Source: Pelorhabdus rhamnosifermentans
GTDB lineage: Bacteria > Bacillota > Negativicutes > UMGS1260
DNA length: 64,000 nt
Direction: 5' to 3'
Assembly (NCBI RefSeq): GCF_018835585.1
Contig: NZ_JAHGVE010000002.1
Location: 35,565 to 99,564, forward strand
In this document: in pieces, positions 10,473 through 19,411 of the stretch
Layout of the letters: each line of letters begins with the position of its first letter
Position numbering within the stretch: position 1 is the first letter of the stretch
The notes under the pieces: model-generated
What the model was told of the DNA's origin: nothing
What the model saw: the letters and a program-made list of their open reading frames with translations, nothing else
Databases searched by the model: none
Made by a program: the position numbers and the translations under genes

Positions 10473-11186
10473 ATGAGACTCCACTATTTACAACATGTTC
10501 CATTTGAAAATCCCGGAAGCATTCTAATATGGGCTAGGGAAAACGGTCATGTTATAACACATACGCAATTGTATGAACAGGATACTCTTCCCAAGCAGCA
10601 GGATTTCGATTGGCTTGTGGTTATGGGGGGGCCCATGAATATTTATGAGGAAGAAAATTATCCATGGCTTGCCGATGAAAAGGTGTTTATCAGGGAAGCT
10701 ATTGCAGCTGGTAAAGTTATCATCGGCTTATGTCTCGGTGGTCAATTGATTGCCGATGTGATAGGCGGAAAAGTGACTCAGAATCCTTGTAAGGAAATTG
10801 GCTGGTTTCCTGTTCGATTGAGCGAGAAAGTCCGATCAACATCTTTGTTTGCGTTTTTCCCTGAGCAGCCCGTCGTATTCGAGTGGCATGGAGACACGTT
10901 CAGTGTTTTGCCCGAAGATGCAGAGTGCATAGCGGAAAACGATGCCTGTAAGCATCAGGCCTTTATTTATAAAAAGAGAGTATTTGGTTTTCAATTTCAT
11001 CTGGAAAACACATCAGCTATTATTAAAGACCTCGTAGAAAACTGCGGGGAAGAAATGATTCCAGACGCTTATGTGCAGACGTCGGAAGAACTGCTTGCGC
11101 ATCCTGAATATATCGAACAAAACAATCAATGGATGGAATTGTTTCTTACGCGACTGGAGAAAATGTACAGAGAGGATGTTCTTTGA
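10473..11186 (+). CDS. class I glutamine amidotransferase-like protein
   Basis: From ATG 10473 (237 residues); in-frame ATGs at 10431 and 10452 are possible but have weaker sites and extend past the usual family start MRLHYLQH. A triad-type fold is visible: nucleophile Cys in IGLCLGGQLIA, then FEWHGDTF and FGFQFHLE with the catalytic His and Glu. It resembles the GMP-synthase-like free-standing amidotransferases (YfeJ type), whose substrates are mostly unknown. Its stop overlaps the next start (TGATG), so the two are translationally coupled. Linked to nifB by about 95 bp. Confidence 0.8.
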   Translation: MRLHYLQHVPFENPGSILIWARENGHVITHTQLYEQDTLPKQQDFDWLVVMGGPMNIYEEENYPWLADEKVFIREAIAAGKVIIGLCLGGQLIADVIGGKVTQNPCKEIGWFPVRLSEKVRSTSLFAFFPEQPVVFEWHGDTFSVLPEDAECIAENDACKHQAFIYKKRVFGFQFHLENTSAIIKDLVENCGEEMIPDAYVQTSEELLAHPEYIEQNNQWMELFLTRLEKMYREDVL

Positions 11187-11719
11187 TGAATCAGATTCGT
11201 TATACCCAGAGAAACTGCCAGGATCAGGGAAAAATCGAGGCTTTTCTTTTGCGGGCAAGAACGGGTGTGCTTGGTATGGTGAGTGAGGATCTTCCGTATA
11301 CGCTTCCGGTGAACTATGTATGGCACGGCGGTTCGATCTATTTTCATGGCCTGAGTTCTGGTAAAAAGGAGACGATTCTTTCTCAAAAACCCTCGGTTTG
11401 TTTCACCGTATATGAAGAATACGGTACAGTGACTGATCCGGTGCCCTGTCATGCCGATACGTCATACTTGAGCGTCATGCTTTTTGGCGAGGCGGAAAAA
11501 GTGGCGGATTCGGAAGAGGCTGCAGCCGTTCTTCAAAAATTGCTTGGTAAATATATGCCGGGTTATTACAGTCAGCCTTTAACAGGCACTTTCATTAATA
11601 AGTATCGCTCTTCACTTGATGGCAATGCCGTTTCGGTTTATAGGGTCACGCCGCAGGAAATGACGGCCAAAGAAAACTTGGTGGAATGTGGTAAATTACT
11701 AAATTTGGAAACACGGTAA
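11186..11719 (+). CDS. PNPOx-like / NimA-like flavin-binding protein
   Basis: 177 residues starting at ATG 11186, which shares a base with the stop of the amidotransferase. AGAGGAT lies about 9 nt upstream. The segment TGVLGMVSEDLPYTLPVNYVW and the following IYFHG and KKETILSQKPSVCFTVYE are the split-barrel FMN-binding pattern of pyridoxamine 5'-phosphate oxidase-related proteins and nitroimidazole-resistance proteins. The real cofactor and substrate are unknown. It is the last gene before a terminator, so it may be the end of the anf operon. Confidence 0.8.
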   Translation: MNQIRYTQRNCQDQGKIEAFLLRARTGVLGMVSEDLPYTLPVNYVWHGGSIYFHGLSSGKKETILSQKPSVCFTVYEEYGTVTDPVPCHADTSYLSVMLFGEAEKVADSEEAAAVLQKLLGKYMPGYYSQPLTGTFINKYRSSLDGNAVSVYRVTPQEMTAKENLVECGKLLNLETR

Positions 11720-11750
11720 GGTTGAGAAGAAATATGTTCCGGCCATAAAA

Positions 11751-11788
11751 AAGTCCCAATCCCTTTATTGTTTATGGGATTGGGACTT
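11751..11788. terminator. bidirectional terminator
   Basis: AAGTCCCAATCCC (11751-11763) and GGGATTGGGACTT (11776-11788) form a perfect 13-bp stem. The T-tract is best on the minus strand, serving the PadR gene, but the hairpin also closes the plus-strand anf operon. Confidence 0.8.
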
Positions 11789-11853
11789 AATTGCTCTTGA
11801 CGAATTCTATCCGCTGACGGGGAAATTGAAAAAATGGAATGGTACTTCTAATA

Positions 11854-12195
11854 CTATAAAGTTAAACTATTATATGTATTTAGAAAATAATTTAACTTTA
11901 TTATTCTTCCCTCCATATCTTTCTTCCAATTTTCAAGTTCATTTAAGCCTATAGGGGTAATCTTATAAATTTTTCTTGCTGGTCCTGAATGAGTTGTATC
12001 CCATGAAAATGACACAGCCTTTTCTTCTTCAAGTTGTTTAAGTGTACGATATACAGCAGCAGTATCACAGTGAAAATCAGGAATGTTTTTTATAAGAGAA
12101 TTATATATAGCACCTCCGTGTGCAGACTTTTGGGCTAAGGTTAAAAGAATAAAAGCTGGCAAATGCCGGTGTTTTTGAGCTTTTTTAATAGGCAT
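11854..12195 (-). CDS. PadR-family transcriptional regulator
   Basis: 113 residues from ATG 12195, preceded by AAGGACC; a longer TTG-start version to 12243 is less likely. The winged-helix pattern is AFILLTLAQKSAHGGAIYNSL, DTAAVYRTLKQLEEEKAV and the wing around PARKIYKITPIG, followed by a C-terminal helix. PadR proteins usually repress an adjacent gene, often a transporter. The divergent short permease gene starts 47 bp away and is the likely target. Confidence 0.82.
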   Translation of the reverse strand: MPIKKAQKHRHLPAFILLTLAQKSAHGGAIYNSLIKNIPDFHCDTAAVYRTLKQLEEEKAVSFSWDTTHSGPARKIYKITPIGLNELENWKKDMEGRIIKLNYFLNTYNSLTL

Positions 12196-12242
12196 AATAT
12201 AATAGGTCCTTTCTTCTTGATATATGGGTAGAAAAAGAGACA

Positions 12243-12581
12243 ATGATAAAATTCCTAGGTGAAAATTCTAAATTCCTAGGTATATTCACTGCCTTTTTAT
12301 TAGGTTCTATTGCAGCAGGGCCATTATATGTTGCATTTCCTTTTGTTGGAGTATTAATGAAAAAAGGCAGCAAATTCTCTAATGTATTAATTTTCATAGG
12401 GGCATGGTCTGCTACAAAAATACCAATATCACTATTTGAAGCATCCGTTATGGGGTGGAAATTTATGATTGTCCGGTATCTTATTGATGTTCCGGTAATT
12501 ATACTAATGGCATTTATTGTAGATAAATCAATTTCAACCTCTGAAAAAGAAATGCTTTATGAAAATCCCAAAATATTGTAA
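12243..12581 (+). CDS. short permease of the UPF0718/ArsP-like type, possibly N-terminally truncated
   Basis: 112 residues with three predicted membrane segments (about 10-35, 47-66, 74-94). The stretch GSIAAGPLYVAFPFVGVLMKKG resembles the second half of predicted permeases of the DUF318/UPF0718 group. Family members I recall are about 150 residues or longer, so the N-terminal part may be lost, or this is a half-size subunit. The ATG has only a weak ribosome site. The divergent PadR neighbour argues that it is expressed. Confidence 0.55.
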   Translation: MIKFLGENSKFLGIFTAFLLGSIAAGPLYVAFPFVGVLMKKGSKFSNVLIFIGAWSATKIPISLFEASVMGWKFMIVRYLIDVPVIILMAFIVDKSISTSEKEMLYENPKIL

Positions 12582-12676
12582 AAAGATGTGAGCTCTCAAA
12601 TGCTGAAGAACAGGACGGGGTGAGTGGAAATTTATAAAGATTAAGAGTGCCCAGGATTAACCAGTTATTACGATGT

Positions 12677-12901
12677 TTAAAAAGACAACGTCCTTTTCGT
12701 TTCATACACGGGATTTGCTTCTGTTTTCGGGTCTCTTTTAATGCAATTGCTAATTGTCTCAAAGATTGAAGTATAGGCTTTCATAACATTGTTAATTTTT
12801 ACATCATCTGATTCATTGCTACCTTCTAGGCTACTGAGATTGTGATTGTTTATCAGTGCCAGCAAAATTTCTTTTGATATTTCCGCAGCAATTTTGTCCA
12901 T
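12677..12901 (-). CDS. small hypothetical protein
   Basis: 74 residues from ATG 12901, with GGAAAGGG six bases upstream; the longer form to 12943 lacks a site. The N-terminal half is amphipathic and helical (MDKIAAEISKEILLALINNH). It has an acidic middle and a basic tail, with no membrane segment. I do not recognise a family. It stands alone on the minus strand between the permease and a second small minus-strand gene. Confidence 0.45.
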   Translation of the reverse strand: MDKIAAEISKEILLALINNHNLSSLEGSNESDDVKINNVMKAYTSIFETISNCIKRDPKTEANPVYETKRTLSF

Positions 12902-12959
12902 AATATACCCTTTCCACCTGGGCACTAACTTATTATTCGACAAAATTCATCGTTTTACT

Positions 12960-13146
12960 ACAAAAAGGTGAATTCCATGTTGCACGCTCGGAAAATCGTG
13001 CTCATTCCCGTGCAATCACGTAAGCTGCCAGATGCTTCGATGGAGAAATACGGTTGATTATGGGTTGTTTGCGGTAATTGCGTGCTTATTACGAAACGCC
13101 ACAATCGAGACTTGTTCAGTAGGATCAGAAAATCTCTAAAAAAAGA
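12960..13146. other. intergenic, nothing recognised
   Basis: Mixed-composition stretch between two small minus-strand genes. No reading frame with a ribosome site, no clear promoter and no repeat were found. Confidence 0.4.
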
Positions 13147-13168
13147 GGCTGTCCTGAGCGGGACAGCC
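13147..13168 (-). terminator. terminator of the 48-residue small protein gene
   Basis: GGCTGTCC (13147-13154) and GGACAGCC (13161-13168) form an 8-bp stem with a 6-nt loop. On the minus strand it is followed by a run of T, directly after the stop of the small gene at 13175. Confidence 0.75.
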
Positions 13169-13174
13169 AGATGT

Positions 13175-13321
13175 TTAATCCCTTACGGGGGTACTTGCCC
13201 TATGGACAGCCTCCAAGGCATGAGATACGACTTCTTCAACCTGACTTTTACTTAATCCCAATGGTTGAACCATTTTTTTGACTTCATTGATAAATCTTTG
13301 TTCATTAAACTTAATGATCAA
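13175..13321 (-). CDS. 48-residue small helical protein
   Basis: TTG start at 13321, with AAGGTGGTG about 5 nt upstream, 48 residues, and a terminator directly after the stop. The three together make a real gene likely despite its size. The product begins MIIKFNEQRFINEVKKMVQP and continues with a predicted helix KSQVEEVVSHALEAVHRA. No signal, membrane segment or metal motif. Family not recognised. Confidence 0.55.
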   Translation of the reverse strand: MIIKFNEQRFINEVKKMVQPLGLSKSQVEEVVSHALEAVHRASTPVRD

Positions 13322-13502
13322 ACTATCACCACCTTACAGTTTATTATACGGATTATATTGAGCGGCGGTGACGTTTATGTTAACCGCCAAATGTCTGTTG
13401 TGGTATGAATAAGAAGTCATTGATTATAAATAACTAATAGCAGGCTAATACTAGGAGCGACTTGTGTTTAAATATTGTTAGTATGATAAAAAATTACTAT
13501 AA

Positions 13503-13518
13503 TGTGATACTGATCACA
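13503..13518 (+). promoter_or_regulatory. CRP/FNR-family operator
   Basis: TGTGATACTGATCACA is a perfect match to TGTGA-N6-TCACA. It lies 68 bp before the start of the siroheme protein gene. In strict anaerobes similar sites are used by HcpR-type regulators of nitrosative stress genes. The regulator is not in the window. Confidence 0.6.
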
Positions 13519-13585
13519 TCATAAATTTCATTTAGTAGATAAAATTGAAGTAAGTACAAGGCGGAAAAAATCAGGAGGATGTAAA

Positions 13586-14149
13586 ATGTTACCTAAAGGA
13601 GCCAATCTGCAAAAAATCCGAGATGGAAAGCGAACGTATGCTATTACGCCTCATTTGCCAGGTGGATTTATAAAGCCAGAGATGATGGAGAAATATGCAC
13701 AAGTAGCTCGAAAATATGGCGGGATTTTGAAGTTGACATCGGCGCAGCGTATTATGATTACTGGATTAAAAGCAGAAGATATTGAAAATATCTGGCAGGA
13801 TTTAGATATGCAGGCAGCATTGGGGTATGCTAATTGTGTTCGTAGTGTCAAAATATGCCCCGGGGTTACTTTTTGTAAACGTGGCAAACAGGATAGTGTG
13901 AAGCTAGGATTGGAGCTGGACAGAAGGTATATAAAAAAAGAAATGCCATCAAGAATGAAAATGGGTGTTTCCGGCTGCGCTAATTCATGTTCAGAAGCCA
14001 TTATCAAAGATATTGGCGTGATAGGCAGTGATGTTGGATGGACTGTTTACGTCGGTGGCAGTGCCGGCTCACACAGAAAGTTATCTGGGAGAATAGTGCC
14101 TGGTTGCAGGAATCCAATTGGAAACGAACGGGTGTGGATTGTAGAATAA
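13586..14149 (+). CDS. siroheme/4Fe-4S nitrite-sulfite reductase-like protein, 3' part degenerate
   Basis: 187 residues, AGGAGG before the ATG. Residues 1 to about 155 match the compact single-domain nitrite/sulfite reductase-like proteins: a ferredoxin-like half domain (KLTSAQRIMITGL), then ICPGVTFCKRG and GVSGCANSCSEA, carrying the four Cys for the 4Fe-4S-siroheme pair. After VGGSAGS the text (RKLSGRIVPGCRNPIG) no longer resembles the family C-terminus, and neither other frame restores it. So the last 60 or so usual residues are lost or replaced. It may be a pseudogene or still a siroheme protein. A CRP-type operator is upstream. Confidence 0.65.
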   Translation: MLPKGANLQKIRDGKRTYAITPHLPGGFIKPEMMEKYAQVARKYGGILKLTSAQRIMITGLKAEDIENIWQDLDMQAALGYANCVRSVKICPGVTFCKRGKQDSVKLGLELDRRYIKKEMPSRMKMGVSGCANSCSEAIIKDIGVIGSDVGWTVYVGGSAGSHRKLSGRIVPGCRNPIGNERVWIVE

Positions 14150-14378
14150 TGAAATCTTTTTACCAAAGATGGTGGGATGGTTTTGTTGCTGGAGCAAATT
14201 CAACTTTTTCATTCAGGCAAACCAAGGATATTATAAAAGGCAATGGTGTAAATCGGTATGAAATTATCCATCAATAGTGCTCAATGTGTATAGATTGGCT
14301 AGTATTATATTGTAAATAAATGTTTGGTGGAATTAGATATAGGGAGAAGGCGACTTGGTGTTCAAAATTAAAGACTAA

Positions 14379-14421
14379 AAAAGGGCTAGAACTCATGAAA
14401 ACACAGAGTTCTAGCCCTTTT
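14379..14421. terminator. strong bidirectional terminator
   Basis: AAAAGGGCTAGAACTC (14379-14394) pairs perfectly with GAGTTCTAGCCCTTTT (14406-14421). It ends the siroheme protein transcript. Confidence 0.8.
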
Positions 14422-14820
14422 ACGTCAAATTAACTTATCATTAGCACGAGCTAATGCGTATTACTCAATTGACATCGCTAATTCGCGAAACGTACATCAA
14501 AACATTAATGATAGGATTGATGCATATAATGAAAGCAGTTTAGGCTTTGGTTTAGACAAATTATTTATAAGGGGGGGAATTTTTACGTAAAACTATATGT
14601 TTACATGAAATGATGGAGGATTTTCAATAAAGACATGGAATATTATACCAAAGTGGTTTTTTAGAAATATTCAGATTACTGTTGATATTCCAGACGGAGT
14701 TCATATGATCATGCAGTAATAGAGATTGGGGGGACTTAAAAAAATTGTCAGGAAAGGTGTTGTCAATCTAGTAATCTTAAAGAGAGGTAAAAACTTATTA
14801 TGTGAGGAGCAAGCATACAT
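14422..14820. other. upstream region of the OPT transporter
   Basis: About 400 bp without a gene. It holds an inverted repeat CATTAGC-ACGA-GCTAATG (14439-14456) that could be an operator. GAGGAG near 14802 serves as the ribosome site of the transporter. No riboswitch was recognised. Confidence 0.4.
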
Positions 14821-16869
14821 ATGAAACAAGTAGATTTTATGAGTCACGAAATACAAATACCTGAACTTACTTTTCGGGGAATGCTGCTGGGAATGTTAAT
14901 TACGATCATTTTTACGGCATCGAATGTTTATTTGGGCTTAAAAGTAGGACTCACGTTCTCGTCGTCTATTCCTGCAGCGGTTATTTCTATGGCAATTTTG
15001 AAGATGTTTAAAGATTCCAATGTCTTAGAAAATAATATGGTTCAGACACAGGCATCAGCAGCAGGTACTCTTTCCGCAGTTATATTTATTATTCCTGGGT
15101 TACTGATGATTGGTTATTGGCAGGGATTTCCTTTCTGGCAGACTCTGATGATTTGTGCTTGTGGTGGCAGCCTCGGCGTGCTGTTTACTATTCCATTGCG
15201 CCGTGCCATGATTGTCAATAGTGATTTGCCTTATCCTGAAGGTCTGGCAGCTGCAGAAATCTTGAAAGTAGGTAGCGGCAATGCTGTCGGAGCCAAAGAG
15301 AACGGCATGAAAGATATTATGGCTGGCGGTATCGTTTCAGCTGTTATCGGTTTATGTGCGAATGGTTTTCAAGTTATATCATCGGGAGTGAGTTATTGGT
15401 TCACCTCTGGCAAAATTACTTCCCAGCTGCCTATCGGTTTTTCTTCTGCTCTGCTTGGAGCTGGCTACTTAATTGGTATTGCCAGTGGTATGGCAATGTT
15501 AGTGGGTACTATTTTGTCATGGGGTGTATTTGTGCCATATCTCACATCTATGCTGTCACCGGCAGCTGGGCAGAGCGCCAGTGCGTTTGCTTCTGCCGTA
15601 TGGGCACAAAAGGTGAGGCTCATAGGTGCTGGCGCGATTGGTATTGCCGCAATATGGACGCTGATTACGTTAGTAAAACCTATCATAGATGGCATGCGTA
15701 TTTCTATACAATCCATGAGTCGTTCGGTAGCGGGGAAGAGTTTGCACCGCATGGATACAGATCTGTCTCCTAAAGCGACAGCGATGATTTTGGGTGTTAT
15801 TGTTATTGGTTTATTGGGAACATTTTATTCCTTTATTGCGGATGCGAGCCTGTCAGCAGGTGTCACATTGATTTTTGTTATTGTAGGCGTTACCATCGCT
15901 ATCTGCATGGGATTTTTTGTGGCTGCTGCTTGCGGTTATATGGCCGGATTAATCGGTACATCGGCCAGCCCTATTTCAGGGATCGGTATTTTGGGAATTA
16001 TTATATCATCTCTTGCCGTATTGGGAATCGGTACAGCAGTCAGTCTGTTTGACACGGAAATAGGTAGTAAATTTGCTATTGCCTTAGCTATATTTATGAC
16101 GAGTGTTATTGTCAGTATTGCTGCTATTTCGAATGATAATATGCAAGATTTAAAGACGGGTTATCTCGTCGGTGCTACGCCATGGAAGCAGCAGGTGTCC
16201 CTATTGTTGGGCAGTATTATCGGAGCCTTCGCTATTGCACCCGTGTTAAATTTATTATATGAAGCGTATGGTTTTGCCGGTGCTATGCCACGCTCAGGGA
16301 TGGATGAAAGTCAAGTTTTGTCTGCACCGCAGGCAACCTTGATGACTACGATAGCCAAAGGAATTTTCAGTCATAATTTGGATTGGAATTATATTCTTTT
16401 TGGCATAGGTGTTGGAATTGTGATTATTATTGCAGATTTGTTATTGAAAAGAAACTCAGCAAGCTATTGCCTGCCCCCTTTAGCTGTAGGTATGGGTATT
16501 TATTTGCCGCCTACGTTGGAAATGCCGCTTGTCATAGGTGCTGTTATGAGTTACTTTGTGTATCAATATCTGCATAATCGAGCGATGCAGCGGAGTCCAA
16601 AAAACATTAAAGAGGATGTCGAAAATTGCAATCGCCATGGTGTACTGTTTGCGTCTGGGCTGATTGTTGGCGAAAGTTTAATGGGGGTTATCATTGCCAT
16701 CATAATCGTATTTTCAGTAACAAGCGGCGGCAGCGACTCACCGCTGGCAATTGTAGGCAAGGAATTTAGCCCTACGGCCGATTGGCTCGGATTGATTGTA
16801 TTCATTGCACTGATTACCATCTTTGTTTATCGCGTTATTAGTGCAAAATTCGAAACGAATCAACAATGA
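14821..16869 (+). CDS. OPT-family oligopeptide/metal-chelate transporter
   Basis: 682 residues, very hydrophobic with roughly 14-16 membrane segments. The N-terminal text ELTFRGMLLGMLITIIF, the ASNVYLGLKVGLTFSSSIPA segment and the conserved DLPYPEGLAAAEILK are signatures of the bacterial OPT (EspB-like) group of proton-coupled carriers. It sits in the cytoplasmic membrane and probably imports peptides or metal-organic chelates. It is monocistronic, with a terminator directly after it. No binding-protein partner is seen nearby, as is normal for OPT. Substrate cannot be told from sequence. Confidence 0.88.
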   Translation: MKQVDFMSHEIQIPELTFRGMLLGMLITIIFTASNVYLGLKVGLTFSSSIPAAVISMAILKMFKDSNVLENNMVQTQASAAGTLSAVIFIIPGLLMIGYWQGFPFWQTLMICACGGSLGVLFTIPLRRAMIVNSDLPYPEGLAAAEILKVGSGNAVGAKENGMKDIMAGGIVSAVIGLCANGFQVISSGVSYWFTSGKITSQLPIGFSSALLGAGYLIGIASGMAMLVGTILSWGVFVPYLTSMLSPAAGQSASAFASAVWAQKVRLIGAGAIGIAAIWTLITLVKPIIDGMRISIQSMSRSVAGKSLHRMDTDLSPKATAMILGVIVIGLLGTFYSFIADASLSAGVTLIFVIVGVTIAICMGFFVAAACGYMAGLIGTSASPISGIGILGIIISSLAVLGIGTAVSLFDTEIGSKFAIALAIFMTSVIVSIAAISNDNMQDLKTGYLVGATPWKQQVSLLLGSIIGAFAIAPVLNLLYEAYGFAGAMPRSGMDESQVLSAPQATLMTTIAKGIFSHNLDWNYILFGIGVGIVIIIADLLLKRNSASYCLPPLAVGMGIYLPPTLEMPLVIGAVMSYFVYQYLHNRAMQRSPKNIKEDVENCNRHGVLFASGLIVGESLMGVIIAIIIVFSVTSGGSDSPLAIVGKEFSPTADWLGLIVFIALITIFVYRVISAKFETNQQ

Positions 16870-16896
16870 TTTTTATCTATATGAAGATAAAACGGA

Positions 16897-16926
16897 GGAC
16901 TTGGCAATTGGGCCAAGTCCTTTTTT
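16897..16926 (+). terminator. terminator of the OPT gene
   Basis: GGACTTGGC (16897-16905) pairs with GCCAAGTCC (16912-16920), followed by six T. Confidence 0.88.
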
Positions 16927-17043
16927 CAATTAAGATTCTATTTTATTTCTTGCTGAACTGGAAAGGCAGCTTGCAATAATTATATGCTGCAGTCAGTTAA
17001 CGTCATTTGTACCGTTAAGTCACTTATTTATACTAAGATATAC

Positions 17044-18915
17044 TCAGTATTCGATGTTAAGTCTTTGCATTCTCCGATAAAGAGTCGTACGGTTTATTTT
17101 TAATATTTCTGCGGCCGCAGTGTAATTTCCGTTGGCATCGTCCAATGCCTTTCTTATTTCTCGGATTAATCGCTCTTCTTTTGGGGAGCGCGCGCGAGCT
17201 TTCTGCTGTTTATATTTAAGCATTTTTGTCAATAGCGCTTTGTTTATTACATCTGTTTTAGCTGTTGCGGAAAGCCTTTCCATGAGATTCCGGCACTCGC
17301 GAATATTACCAGGCCAGGGATAGTTGTCAAGAAACTGCAATGCATCATGAGTTAGCTTAAAGTTTTTACCGGATGCAGCTGCGAATTCATGCAAAAATAC
17401 TTTTGCATATAGACGAATATCCATTTTTCGATCTTTGAGCGAAGGAAGTTCTAATCTTAGTACATTCAGGCGGTAATATAAATCATCACGAAATTTCTTC
17501 TCCATAACTAACGATTCCAAATCTTTATTTGTAGCTGCGATGAGACGGACATCAACAGGGATAACTCTAAAGCTGCCCAATCGTACAACTGATTTTTCTT
17601 GGAGGACGCGCAATAATCTTCCTTGATTGACATAATCCATTTCTGCAAGCTCATCCAAAAAAATTGTACCGCCGTGAGCGACTTCAAAAAGTCCCGGTTT
17701 CCCTTCTTTATTAGCTCCGGTGAACGCACCGCCTACATAACCAAATAATTCACTTTCAAGCAGTTGTGCCGGTAGGGAGGCGCAATTTATGGCAACGAAG
17801 GGGCCGTTAGAACGCTGGCTAGCATTGTGAATGCTTTGCGCAAATACTTCTTTGCCTGTGCCTGTTTCTCCCAAAATTAATACACTGGAATTAGTTGCTG
17901 CAAAATCTTTGGCTGTGGCAATTGTTTCTATGATAGCAGAACTTTTTCCAATAATATCCTGGAAATTAAACTTAGCAATATGGCCGCGGGCGTAAATTTC
18001 TTTGCGTATCATTGCTTCCATTTTTTGAATTTGTTTGAATTCATGGAGGGTAATGACAGCACCAAATGATTTACCATTTATCATAATCGGTACACTATTG
18101 TACATTACTTTATTGTCATTCACATTAATGATATTGTGAGGAGAAGCTTGTCCTTCCTGAATCGTTCTTTTTAAATCAAATTGTGGGAGGATTTTCTCAA
18201 TCGCTTGTCCCAAGGCATTAATTTTATTCACTCTCGTGAGCTTTTGGGCGATGGGATTAAAGGCGGTAATATGATGGTTTCGGTCAACCGTTATGATTCC
18301 ATCATGCGTGTAATCTAAAATGGTACTCAAAAAACCACGTTTTGCTGATTCGATTTCTAAGGCTTCTTGAATTTGCATGGCCTCTTGTGCGGCCTGCAAG
18401 AGGCTTTCACTGCCTATTTTTATCAAGGAACAGGGGATATTATGGCGCTTAGCTTCGGTTATAGACAGGGCACCTCCCAGAATTACTTCGGCCCCATCCG
18501 CAACAGCCTTTAATATTGACTTTTCATAATCTTGGCCGTGACGCATACTATAATGTCGTATTTGGACGCCGAGTTCTTTGGCAAGAAAATCAATTCCCAA
18601 AACCATTTTCGCATGAGCGACAACTGCGATTGTTTTCCCCTGTACTTTAGCTTCATTTATGGCACGAATAATGTCAAAACTGGTGATAGGGATTGTTACA
18701 ATCGAGATATTTAAATGGGCTTCTTTAAGTACCGTTGCAGTTACAGGGCGGGCTGCAACGATCTCGATTCCTTGGGCGGCGCGTTCCTGGACTAATTTAA
18801 CTGCTTCACGTGGATTTGTCATGGATACTTCAATATGAGGGTAGTTTGAGGCGAGCGCATCCTGCGCGTAAGGCATCATAGTATCATCGGGAATTAAAAA
18901 AAGTATTTTTGACAT
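17044..18915 (-). CDS. PrpR-type sigma-54-dependent transcriptional activator
   Basis: 623 residues. Residues about 1-185 resemble the PrpR_N sensor (propionate-catabolism activator type). A PAS domain follows at about 205-300 (DYTHDGIITVDRNHHITAFN), then the AAA+ domain at about 325-560 with Walker A GETGTGKE, the sigma-54 contact loop GGAFTGA, and Walker B GGTIFLDELAEM. A Fis-type helix-turn-helix closes the protein (YTAAAEILKINRTTLYRRM). It is divergent from the CoA-transferase operon, which has a -24/-12 promoter, and is the obvious activator of that operon. The inducer is probably a small organic acid or its CoA ester. Confidence 0.92.
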   Translation of the reverse strand: MSKILFLIPDDTMMPYAQDALASNYPHIEVSMTNPREAVKLVQERAAQGIEIVAARPVTATVLKEAHLNISIVTIPITSFDIIRAINEAKVQGKTIAVVAHAKMVLGIDFLAKELGVQIRHYSMRHGQDYEKSILKAVADGAEVILGGALSITEAKRHNIPCSLIKIGSESLLQAAQEAMQIQEALEIESAKRGFLSTILDYTHDGIITVDRNHHITAFNPIAQKLTRVNKINALGQAIEKILPQFDLKRTIQEGQASPHNIINVNDNKVMYNSVPIMINGKSFGAVITLHEFKQIQKMEAMIRKEIYARGHIAKFNFQDIIGKSSAIIETIATAKDFAATNSSVLILGETGTGKEVFAQSIHNASQRSNGPFVAINCASLPAQLLESELFGYVGGAFTGANKEGKPGLFEVAHGGTIFLDELAEMDYVNQGRLLRVLQEKSVVRLGSFRVIPVDVRLIAATNKDLESLVMEKKFRDDLYYRLNVLRLELPSLKDRKMDIRLYAKVFLHEFAAASGKNFKLTHDALQFLDNYPWPGNIRECRNLMERLSATAKTDVINKALLTKMLKYKQQKARARSPKEERLIREIRKALDDANGNYTAAAEILKINRTTLYRRMQRLNIEY

Positions 18916-18938
18916 TTAGCATCACTCCGCAATAAAAT

Positions 18939-18970
18939 GCAACAATATAAAATAAATATTCGCAACAATT
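18939..18970. promoter_or_regulatory. GCAACAAT direct repeats, possible activator-binding sites
   Basis: GCAACAAT occurs at 18939-18946 and 18962-18970, 23 bp apart on the same face of the helix. It recurs at 19268-19276, within about 150 bp upstream of the -24/-12 promoter. They could be enhancer sites for the divergent sigma-54 activator, but A/T-rich 8-mers are weak evidence. Confidence 0.25.
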
Positions 18971-19042
18971 GTATCAAAGGATTGATTTACAGTCAAGTTC
19001 TCAAATGGTGCGTAAACGCGATTTTAAATAAGAATAGATGTT

Positions 19043-19092
19043 CTTAAAGTAAAAAGCTTCTGGGGGAAATCCCAGAAGTTTTTTACTTTAAG
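19043..19092. terminator. long hairpin in the divergent promoter region
   Basis: A 22-bp stem with one mismatch (19043-19064 with 19071-19092), closed by a 6-nt loop and containing T/A runs on both sides. It looks like a bidirectional terminator, yet no annotated gene ends here. An untranslated RNA or early termination of the regulator's leader would explain it. Confidence 0.6.
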
Positions 19093-19411
19093 ATACAATT
19101 TTATACTGACAGGTCGCTTATATCTGTTGTGGCAATTTAAAACTGGAGTTATTCTTATAATTTGGGATTTAGTTGGTGTTTAATGGTCTGCCATACAAAA
19201 AAATTACCCGCTGATATTTAATGATTTGCATCTATATACGACGTTTCGCATCATAATAAGACAAAAAGCAACAATTATTTGCAATTTATATATATATATG
19301 ATTCCCTGCACTCGTAAAATTATATCTATATTACATTGTATAATACACGAAACTCAATAATGTCAGGGGAAGTCCGATTAAATTAAATTTTTTTAAAAAT
19401 ATAATTAATTA

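Noticed and set aside
14038..14277. Frame downstream of the siroheme protein as its frameshifted C-terminus
   Set aside because: The text does not resemble the family C-terminus in any frame, so a simple frameshift is not supported.
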